In this document: positions 35,974-43,164 of the stretch, one piece after another
Layout: each line of letters opens with the position of its first letter
Position numbering within the stretch: the stretch's first letter is position 1
NCBI RefSeq assembly: GCF_015356115.1
Contig: NZ_CP063056.1
Coordinates: 2,356,001 to 2,420,000 of the forward strand
Direction of reading: 5' to 3'
Length of the DNA stretch: 64,000 nucleotides
DNA from: Rodentibacter haemolyticus
GTDB taxonomy: Bacteria > Pseudomonadota > Gammaproteobacteria > Enterobacterales > Pasteurellaceae
The notes under the pieces: generated by a model
Databases searched by the model: none
Seen by the model: only the letters and a program-made list of their open reading frames with translations
What the model was told of the DNA's origin: nothing
Position numbers and translations under genes: made by a program

Positions 35974-37272
35974 CTAATAATCTAATTGATAAATTAAATA
36001 ATCGCCGGAGCGGTAAAATCCTACTTGATCCGTTTGTTTGCATATATTTCCTCTTACGGGAATCAGTTGAACTTCAGTCCGTTTGTAGATGCTTAAAATG
36101 AGACTGATTGGTTGTAATGCCTTGTAACGCTGTCCTTCAATACGTTGAAATTGTCCGCATAAAAGAATTTGACGGCGGTGGTGTAGCTGAGTCATTCCTG
36201 ATAAATAATACTCAAAATTTGCATATTTTTGGAAAGAAATGTAGTGAGTGCTCCAAAAATAGGCACCTGATAAAACAAGATAACCTAAGTAGGCAATGCC
36301 TATCCATAATTTCCATTTACTTTGTTGTAATAGGGGTAGCGCTATGAGAATAAAGCTAATCCAAGTCCACATTTGCGAACGTTCCGGAATATCTACGCCG
36401 GTATAGAGGATAAGTGAGCTTTCCTGAATAAATAAAAATAATGCGATTAATCCTATTTTTAGAATATGTTTTGAGTTTAACCAAAAACTCAAAAAGAATG
36501 CGAAAACGAGTGGGACGAGGTTTCGCCAAAAACTTTCTGTATAAAATTTCCATAATCGAGAGAGATTTTCTTCTAAGGCAACACCTGAATTTAATGGATT
36601 AGGAGAACGACTTTCTGCAATTTTAATGCCAAAATAGTTGTGGTAGTAACCGTTTAGTGTATACATAAGTAACACGCCAAGTAGGTAACTTATACAAAAA
36701 ATAGCGACAAATTTGACCGCACTTTTAGGGCTTTGATACTGATAAGCGAGTATGGGTAATAAAAATGCTAAAAGTGGAGGATAGCTTAACATCAATGTGA
36801 TAAAGGGAATGATGAAGTAATACTCTTTGATTTTATAATGCGCCATAAGGACAATAATAATCCCAATGATAAGCATCGGAGTAAGTGTTGCTGGCCATAA
36901 AGATAATTGCCCGAATTGGGGCATAAAAAATAGTGCAAAGGCGATAAGCAGTTGGTAGCGTGAAGAAGTTAAAAGGCAGGCGATTCCCCAACAAAATAAA
37001 TTATATAATCCTAAAAAGAGAAAATAATTTTGTTCAATAGAAAGTTTTTGAGCGACAAATGACCAAAGATAATTTATCCAACGTCCTTCCATCAACATAC
37101 GATTAAACGGGGTGTCTGTGGTATCAAGATAACTCAGCCAAGTAGTCATATAGTGCCAATCGTCATGTTCTACATAAATATGAGAGAGTTGCCCTGTACT
37201 GAGTAACACTAATAAAGTGATGAGAGTATAAATCCCCCATAAATTTAAGTTATTTTTTAGGATGTTATGCAT
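35974..37272 (-). CDS. Predicted GtrII-type membrane glucosyltransferase
   Basis: Polytopic protein of 432 residues with about ten hydrophobic helices. The first periplasmic loop contains EHDDWHYMTTW and GRWINYLWSF, the acidic DD and GRW pattern expected of GtrII-like glucosyltransferases that move a sugar from undecaprenyl phosphate onto LPS or O-antigen. Position as third gene after gtrA and gtrB supports this, since the variable member of gtr cassettes occupies that place. ATG 37272 has GGAG seven bases upstream and overlaps the gtrB stop by 8 bases; ATG 37284 is an alternative. GC is low (AT-rich), as usual for surface-glycan genes. Acceptor and sugar are unknown. Confidence 0.7.
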   Translation of the reverse strand: MHNILKNNLNLWGIYTLITLLVLLSTGQLSHIYVEHDDWHYMTTWLSYLDTTDTPFNRMLMEGRWINYLWSFVAQKLSIEQNYFLFLGLYNLFCWGIACLLTSSRYQLLIAFALFFMPQFGQLSLWPATLTPMLIIGIIIVLMAHYKIKEYYFIIPFITLMLSYPPLLAFLLPILAYQYQSPKSAVKFVAIFCISYLLGVLLMYTLNGYYHNYFGIKIAESRSPNPLNSGVALEENLSRLWKFYTESFWRNLVPLVFAFFLSFWLNSKHILKIGLIALFLFIQESSLILYTGVDIPERSQMWTWISFILIALPLLQQSKWKLWIGIAYLGYLVLSGAYFWSTHYISFQKYANFEYYLSGMTQLHHRRQILLCGQFQRIEGQRYKALQPISLILSIYKRTEVQLIPVRGNICKQTDQVGFYRSGDYLIYQLDY

Positions 37273-38312
37273 TTTTATCTCCATATTTTTCTTCTAAGTT
37301 TGAATGTTCAATAAAATATTTCGGCCGTTTTTTGCTTTCCAGATAAATCTTGCCGATATATTCACCAATCACGCCAAGACTAAGTAATTGAACGCCGCCA
37401 AAAAAGAAAATAGCAAGGATAACGGATGTCCAACCGCTGATAACATTACCGCTAAATTTTGCCCATAATACGTAACAGGTGACAAATATGGTTACAAGGC
37501 AGATAAGAAGCCCTAATATTGAAATCAGGCGTAAGGGGGTTATGGTGAAAGATGTGATGCCTTCTAATGCAAGGGATAGCATTTTCTTCAGCGGATATTT
37601 GGATTCGCCTTGCTGACGTGAAATGCGTTTGTAATACACTTGGGTGCTGGGAAAACCGAGTTTTGGGATAATGCCGCGCAAATAAAGATTATGTTCGGAA
37701 TATTGTAGAAGCGCGGCTCTGGCTTGTTTGCCGAGCAGACGAAAATCAGCGTGATTTTCTATTTGTTCTACGCCCATTAAGGTCATTAATTTGTAAAATA
37801 TTTTGGCTGAAAACCTTTTGAATAATGTATCGGTATGACGTTCGGCTCGGACACCGTATACAATTTCTGCACCTTGCTGATAAGCCTGCACCATTTGTGG
37901 AATAGCTTGGATATCATCTTGTAAATCGGCGTCAATGCTAATGGATATATCGGTATCTACTTGCTGAATGCCGGCAAGCAATGCGGATTGATGCCCGCAA
38001 TTACGGGAAAGCTTTAATCCATAAACGAAATCGGGGAAATTTTTGACCGCACTTTGAATACATTCCCAAGTGTTATCGGTACTGCCGTCATCAACAAAGA
38101 GTAAATAACTATTGGGCGCAATTTGTTTCGTGTCGATGAGTTCAATTAAAATCTTACGGAGTTGTTCTAAGCTGGTAGGAAAAACTTCAGATTCATTGTA
38201 ACAAGGAATAATTATCGCTAAACTTTGTTTGTTTGTTTGTTTGTTTGTTTGTTTGTTTGTTTGTTTGTTTGTTTGTTTGTTTGTTTGTTTGTTTGTTTGT
38301 TTGTTTGTCCAT
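37265..38312 (-). CDS. gtrB: GtrB-like bactoprenol glycosyltransferase, phase-variable, OFF as sequenced
   Basis: GT2-family enzyme that charges undecaprenyl phosphate with a sugar. After the repeat tract the frame reads SLAIIIPCYNESEVFP, VDDGSTDNT and SIDADLQDD (GT-A nucleotide-sugar and metal motifs), and ends with two transmembrane helices before a short cytoplasmic tail, as in GtrB. The only plausible start, ATG 38312 preceded by TGAGAATAAAA, is followed by 21 TTTG units (CAAA on the coding strand). In this length it is out of frame: translation from it stops at about 38193. The main frame has a TAA at 38315-38317 and no ATG before the repeat. Loss of one unit (20) would give an intact protein of about 347 residues. 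Confidence 0.88.
38224..38308. repeat. (TTTG)21 tetranucleotide contingency repeat in gtrB
   Basis: Twenty-one uninterrupted TTTG units plus one T, just inside the 5' end of gtrB (CAAA on the coding strand, encoding a repeating T-N-K-Q peptide). None of the repeat frames contains a stop, so slipped-strand changes switch the downstream frame in steps of three units. Confidence 0.97.
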
Positions 38313-38341
38313 TTTTATTCTCAGCAATTTTTATGAGTGGT

Positions 38342-38698
38342 TTATTTCTTTAATGCCCAATGTTTATTTAAGTAAAACCCGGTAATAGTATAAATGATCA
38401 TTCCCAGTAATTGGGATAAATAGAGCCTTGAGGGGAAAATCATTAATACAATGTAGATCATCTTCATATTGAGAATATAGCAAATCAATGATACGGCTAA
38501 AAATCGGGAAAAATTTGCTGCATTTGCCGGGCGGGAGAATGTAAATATTGAGTTAAGTAGAAAACTACATAAAATCCCTGCCGCATAACCAATCGCATTC
38601 GCAATATACACATTAAACTGACTTGCCGTTAGTCCAAATATGATAATTGTTGTGAGCAGCGTATTACAGATTCCAACGAGAACATATCGTGAAAACAT
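38342..38698 (-). CDS. gtrA: GtrA-family flippase
   Basis: 118-residue membrane protein with four hydrophobic helices and the GtrA pattern: FSRYVLVGICNTLLTT at the N terminus, ANAIGYAAGILCSFLLNSIFTF in the middle, and C-terminal FYLNKHWALKK. GtrA proteins are thought to flip undecaprenyl-phosphate sugars across the inner membrane. First gene of the gtr cassette, 9 bp after kdsC; gtrB begins about 30 bp after its stop. Intact and not itself preceded by repeats. Confidence 0.88.
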   Translation of the reverse strand: MFSRYVLVGICNTLLTTIIIFGLTASQFNVYIANAIGYAAGILCSFLLNSIFTFSRPANAANFSRFLAVSLICYILNMKMIYIVLMIFPSRLYLSQLLGMIIYTITGFYLNKHWALKK

Positions 38699-38707
38699 AT
38701 TTTAGCG

Positions 38708-39250
38708 TTATTGCCCCATATTCTTCACTGATTTTAAAAATCCCTGTGCGCTGTTAAATACGGCGGATTTTTCTTGTGCGGTTAGAATCATATCGGACAT
38801 TTCACGGAATGCACCTCTTCCACCGCCTAAAGAAAGCACATAGTCTGCCGCATTTTTTACATAAAGGGGCGCATCTGCTACGGCGAAAGAAAGTCCGCAT
38901 ACGGCAAATGCGGGGAGATCTACACTGTCATCGCCGATATAAGCGGTTTGGTCTGCGGTAACGCCGGCCTGTTTTATTAAGTCAAAACAGGCGGTTTCTT
39001 TTTCGAGTTTCCCGAGAAAAAACAATTTAATGCCAAGATCCGCAATTCGGCGGCGTAAGATATCGGAATCTCTGCCGGAGAGAACGGCGACTTGAATACC
39101 GGCGTCCATTAGCATTTTTATACCTAACCCATCGCGAACATGAAAACTTTTGATCGCTTCACCATTGGCATTATAGTGGAGCAAGCCGTCTGTCAGTACA
39201 CCGTCCACATCGGTGATGACGAATTTAATATTTTTGAGTTTTTGTTGCAT
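38708..39250 (-). CDS. kdsC: 3-deoxy-D-manno-octulosonate 8-phosphate phosphatase KdsC
   Basis: HAD-family phosphatase producing Kdo for the LPS inner core. 180 residues with DVDGVLTDG (nucleophile Asp, about 14-22), the LSGRDS motif, and the GDDSVDLPAF metal-binding motif near residue 110. Lies between kdsD and gtrA with 9-bp gaps, so the Kdo genes and the gtr cassette are likely co-transcribed. Confidence 0.95.
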   Translation of the reverse strand: MQQKLKNIKFVITDVDGVLTDGLLHYNANGEAIKSFHVRDGLGIKMLMDAGIQVAVLSGRDSDILRRRIADLGIKLFFLGKLEKETACFDLIKQAGVTADQTAYIGDDSVDLPAFAVCGLSFAVADAPLYVKNAADYVLSLGGGRGAFREMSDMILTAQEKSAVFNSAQGFLKSVKNMGQ

Positions 39251-39259
39251 TATTGCTCC

Positions 39260-40198
39260 TTAGCTTGAAAATTCCACTAAACCCACAATGTGATTTTCAT
39301 CATTCACGACCACAAGGGAATGGATTTTTTGGGATTTCATAAAGTCTTCCGCTTTCGCCAAAAATTCATTTTGGTGAATGGTTTTTGGTGATTTGGTCAT
39401 AAAATCTTGTGCCGTTTTATTTAATGTTTCTGCGCCATTGGCGGCTAAGGCACGGCGAATATCACCATCGGTGATAATGCCTTTGAGTTGTTGGTTTTCC
39501 ATCACTAATGCAACGCCCATTCTTCCTTCATTCATTACACTTAAACAATCCGTAAAGCCTGTTGTCGGTTGAATGATTGGTAAGCGGGTTTGCATTTGAT
39601 CTTTTACTCTGCACAATAAACGGCGACCAAGGCTGCCACCCGGGTGGAATTTAGCGAAGTCTGCCGGTTGGAAGTTTCGTGCGGTGATTAACGCAACCGC
39701 TAGGGCATCGCCAAGTGCGAGCGTAACAAGGGCTGATGTGGTTGGGGCAAGATTGTTTGGACAAACTTCACGTTCAACGGTAATATCCAGCACGTAATCT
39801 GCGTGGCGGGCGAGGGTTGAGTTTTTATTGCTGGTAACGGCAATGATTTTGTTGCCGAAATTTTTAAGACTTGGGATAAGTTTGTTGACATCATCAGTTT
39901 CACCACTGTAGGAAATCAACATCACAATATCTATCGGCTTTAGCATACCCAGATCACCGTGAAAGGCCTCTGTGGGATGTAAAAAGAAACTTGGCGTACC
40001 GGTGGAAGCCAAGGTGGCGACTATTTTCTTTCCGATTAAGCCTGATTTGCCGATGCCGCCGATAACAACACGGCCTTGGCAAGCTAGAATGAGTTCTACT
40101 ACTTTGTTGAAGTCTTCATCTAAACGCTGGCTTAATTGTGTTAAGGCGCGGCTTTCAACAGAAAGGGTATCGCGGGCGATTTGTAAATAATTCATCAT
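39260..40198 (-). CDS. kdsD: D-arabinose 5-phosphate isomerase KdsD
   Basis: Converts ribulose 5-phosphate to arabinose 5-phosphate, the first committed step to Kdo. 312 residues: N-terminal SIS domain (GGIGKSGLIGKKI, SYSGETDDV, TSNKNSTLA) and two C-terminal CBS domains, full length. Two adjacent ATG codons at 40198 and 40195 are both possible starts. Probably the first gene of a kdsD-kdsC-gtrA-gtrB-gtr operon. Confidence 0.95.
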   Translation of the reverse strand: MMNYLQIARDTLSVESRALTQLSQRLDEDFNKVVELILACQGRVVIGGIGKSGLIGKKIVATLASTGTPSFFLHPTEAFHGDLGMLKPIDIVMLISYSGETDDVNKLIPSLKNFGNKIIAVTSNKNSTLARHADYVLDITVEREVCPNNLAPTTSALVTLALGDALAVALITARNFQPADFAKFHPGGSLGRRLLCRVKDQMQTRLPIIQPTTGFTDCLSVMNEGRMGVALVMENQQLKGIITDGDIRRALAANGAETLNKTAQDFMTKSPKTIHQNEFLAKAEDFMKSQKIHSLVVVNDENHIVGLVEFSS

Positions 40199-40224
40199 TT
40201 ATACCTAAAGTGCGGTTGAAATTT

Positions 40225-40380
40225 CGGTATTATGTCGCTGTTGCACAAAGCGAATTTTATACCCAATATTTATTGGGGAGGGGGCGTTGAGCTTTGCGTA
40301 AGGCACCATTTCATTTGTTGGTGCGTTATGGCTTCGCCTAACGACACCCTACGATGATTTGTGTAAGAGCTACAATACCG
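40225..40380. repeat. MITE-like intergenic element with REP/BIME core, copy 2
   Basis: Homologous to 16943-17113. Ends CGGTATTATGTCGCTGTTGC (40225) and the inverted AATACCG (40380), with GTTGCACAAAG matching inverted TTTGTGTAAG. Core palindromes GGGGCGTTGAGCTTTGCG and GGTGCGTTATGGCTTCGCC lie inside. It sits between kdsD and the rnpB promoter. Confidence 0.75.
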
Positions 40381-40429
40381 TGAAATTGCGTTTATTTTAA
40401 CGAAAGAAAAGAAAAATACGAATGAAAAT

Positions 40430-40458
40430 TTGACCGCACTTTCATTAATCCCTATACT
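40430..40458 (+). promoter_or_regulatory. rnpB promoter with embedded uptake signal
   Basis: TTGACC (40430-40435) and TATACT (40453-40458) are separated by 17 bases. The uptake core ACCGCACTT at 40433-40441 overlaps the -35 box and spacer. The predicted start lies about seven bases on, at the 5' end of the RNase P RNA. Confidence 0.8.
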
Positions 40459-40465
40459 ACGCGCC

Positions 40466-40840
<375 letters not shown>

Positions 40841-40855
40841 CACTTTTTTGGAAAT

Positions 40856-40903
40856 GACCGCACTTTATCGTTTTGAGAATGAATTAAAGTGCGGTCGTTT
40901 TTA
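40856..40903. terminator. Inverted uptake-signal terminator after rnpB
   Basis: GACCGCACTTTA and TAAAGTGCGGTC pair perfectly around 17 bases and are followed by GTTTTTATT on the plus strand. Also positioned to end the convergent dacB gene. Confidence 0.85.
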
Positions 40904-40919
40904 TTGTGATTTTTCCTCA

Positions 40920-42359
40920 TTAATCTTTGTAGATTTCATTATACAAACCGCTTTCAAACTGCACTAACGGTGCACGTTTGGTTTTACTTTCGAGATCACC
41001 GGTAGAGTAGCCGTTAATAAATTGAACAAAAGCGACTTTTTCACCTCGTGCATTGGTCATAAAGCCGGCTAAGTTATAAACGCCTTTTAGTGAGCCTGTT
41101 TTGGCGATGACATTTTTTACCAAGGGGGGATTGATTAAACCGCCGCGTCCGCTAATCGTGCCGTCTACACCGGCGATAGGGAAGGTTTCCATTAAGCGTA
41201 ATTTGTCTTCGTTTTTTGCAATATATTCTAAGACGGAAAGCATTGTTTTCGGTGCGACTAAGTTATGGCGTGAAAGCCCGGAGCCATCTGCTAAAATGCT
41301 GTTACCGAATTTAATGCCTTGTTTTTGCAATACGGATTTTACCGCCAAAGTGCCAAGTTGGAAGGATGCCGGGCGTTTATAATAATGGTAGGCGATAGCG
41401 CGGAATAAAGCATCGGCAATTTGGTTATCGGATTTTTTCATCATTTTTTTCAATAAATCAGGTAAAGGTTTAGAAAAATGTTGTGCGATTAGTTGCCCTT
41501 GCTGTGGTTTTTGTGGTTGCAAAACTTTTCCGTCAAATTCAATGCCTAGGCGTTTTAATTGACGTTGTACGATAGCAGCGGCATAGGCATCAGGATCTTG
41601 CACCGCAAAACTTAAACCGAAAGGTTTGGATTGGCGTGCAAGGCAGCCTTTTACTTGGTAGCGATTGTTATCGTGCACTACGACATCCAACTGGCAATAT
41701 GGCGCTTCTTTTGCGTCTGCAACATAAACTTGCCCGAACACTTGAATAGGGAATTGTGCCGGTACATTAATTTTTACCATTTCTCCCGGTGTTTGATTTG
41801 CATCCAGTTCCGCATAAAAACAGTTGTTGTCGATATTGGCGGCTGAGGGAGGGGAATTGAAGCACATTGTTAAATCATTCCAAATCCAACCCAAACCGCG
41901 ATCATGGCTGGAGAAAACGGAAGTATCTAATACCAAATTGCCGTTAATTTTGTTAATGCCTTGCTTTTTTAGTTCAGCTAATAAACCATAAAGTTGACCG
42001 CTGGTGAGATTCGGATCACCGGTGAAGCGTATAATCAAATTACCGTCTAATACATTATTTTGAATTTTGCCGTTCGTTAAAAGGGCGGTTTCAAATTTAA
42101 ATTCATCTCCCAAAACTAATTTTGCCGCAACGGCAGTGAATACTTTTTGCGTACTTGCCGGAAGCATAAATATATCGCCACGATAATCGGCAATGATGTT
42201 ATTTTGATTTAAGTTTTTGGCAATAACACCCGCGCTTGCACCTTCCGGTAGTAAGCGGGTCAAAGGAACGATATCTACTTCTGCAACAGCAGGAATTGAA
42301 AGACTAAGTGAAAGAAAAAGGGTACGAAGTGCGGTTGAAATTGAAGATAATTTTGTCAT
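40920..42359 (-). CDS. dacB: D-alanyl-D-alanine carboxypeptidase/endopeptidase DacB (PBP4)
   Basis: Periplasmic class C low-molecular-weight penicillin-binding protein acting on peptidoglycan. 479 residues with a cleavable signal peptide (hydrophobic LFLSLSLSIPAVA then EV). Catalytic triad motifs: STQK (SxxK, about residue 68), SDN (in MKKSDNQ) and KTG (in IAKTGSLKG). Divergent from greA, the gene arrangement known from E. coli. Confidence 0.95.
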   Translation of the reverse strand: MTKLSSISTALRTLFLSLSLSIPAVAEVDIVPLTRLLPEGASAGVIAKNLNQNNIIADYRGDIFMLPASTQKVFTAVAAKLVLGDEFKFETALLTNGKIQNNVLDGNLIIRFTGDPNLTSGQLYGLLAELKKQGINKINGNLVLDTSVFSSHDRGLGWIWNDLTMCFNSPPSAANIDNNCFYAELDANQTPGEMVKINVPAQFPIQVFGQVYVADAKEAPYCQLDVVVHDNNRYQVKGCLARQSKPFGLSFAVQDPDAYAAAIVQRQLKRLGIEFDGKVLQPQKPQQGQLIAQHFSKPLPDLLKKMMKKSDNQIADALFRAIAYHYYKRPASFQLGTLAVKSVLQKQGIKFGNSILADGSGLSRHNLVAPKTMLSVLEYIAKNEDKLRLMETFPIAGVDGTISGRGGLINPPLVKNVIAKTGSLKGVYNLAGFMTNARGEKVAFVQFINGYSTGDLESKTKRAPLVQFESGLYNEIYKD

Positions 42360-42523
42360 ATTTTCAGGTTATCGGTTGCTATTTTTTTTCAGACGAACAA
42401 TAATAGCCATCGACTAAGTGAGAGTAAATCATTTTTCTCATTTCAATCTATTTTATTTGACTGCGGCAAAATCTTGGATTTTGCCGTGGTTTTCTTTTGA
42501 CTAAATTTTGAGGAAAACATTCT

Positions 42524-43000
42524 ATGAAACAAATCCCAATGACGGTTCGCGGTGCAGAACAGTTAAGAGAAGAATTAGATTTTTTAAAAAATGTACGCCG
42601 TCCGGAAATTATTAAGGCGATTGCCGAAGCACGCGAGCATGGCGATCTAAAAGAAAATGCGGAATATCATGCGGCTCGCGAGCAGCAAGGCTTCTGTGAA
42701 GGGCGTATTCAGGAAATTGAAGGAAAATTAGCAAATAGCCAGATTATTGATGTCACTAAAATGCCGAATAATGGAAAAGTTATTTTTGGTGCGACGGTGG
42801 TTTTAGTAAATGTCGATACGGAAGAAGAAGTGACCTATCAGATCGTGGGAGATGATGAAGCGGATATTAAATCCGGTTTGATTTCCGTTAATTCACCGAT
42901 TGCACGCGGTTTGATTGGGAAAGAATTAGACGATACGGTAAATATTACAACTCCGGGCGGTGCAGTTGAGTTTGAAATTATTGAAGTCAATTATGTTTAA
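42524..43000 (+). CDS. greA: Transcription elongation factor GreA
   Basis: Stimulates transcript cleavage by stalled RNA polymerase. 158 residues with the N-terminal coiled coil (EQLREELDFLKNVRRPEI ... DLKENAEYHAAREQQ, carrying the acidic tip) and the C-terminal FKBP-like domain (SPIARGLIGKELDD). In E. coli yhbY is the next gene on the far side; here a 9.7-kb island follows instead. Confidence 0.97.
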   Translation: MKQIPMTVRGAEQLREELDFLKNVRRPEIIKAIAEAREHGDLKENAEYHAAREQQGFCEGRIQEIEGKLANSQIIDVTKMPNNGKVIFGATVVLVNVDTEEEVTYQIVGDDEADIKSGLISVNSPIARGLIGKELDDTVNITTPGGAVEFEIIEVNYV

Positions 43001-43015
43001 TTATTAAAAAAATTC

Positions 43016-43026
43016 CGCTATTATGT
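43016..43026. repeat. Left end motif of the island-flanking inverted repeat
   Basis: CGCTATTATGT at 43016-43026 is the exact reverse complement of ACATAATAGCG at 52765-52775. The following bases also resemble the ends of the elements at 16943 and 40225. Confidence 0.65.
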
Positions 43027-43065
43027 AGCACTCGTACAGAGACAGCTTAACTAAATTTTACGAAT

Positions 43066-43098
43066 ATCCTTGTGCATTTGATTATCACAAGGATTTTG
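43066..43098 (+). terminator. Probable terminator between greA and mod
   Basis: ATCCTTGTG and CACAAGGAT pair perfectly around an 11-base loop, followed by TTTGTC, a weak T run. Confidence 0.5.
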
Positions 43099-43164
43099 TC
43101 TATTTATAAGTAGTGCGGATTTTAGTAAAATTTGTTTGACATTTATTTTCAAAGGAACATCATA

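Noticed and set aside
37265..37981. 238-residue glycosyltransferase starting at TTG 37981
   Set aside because: Would lack the GT-A core IIIPCYNE and VDDGSTD that lie upstream in the same frame; the real gene begins before the repeat.
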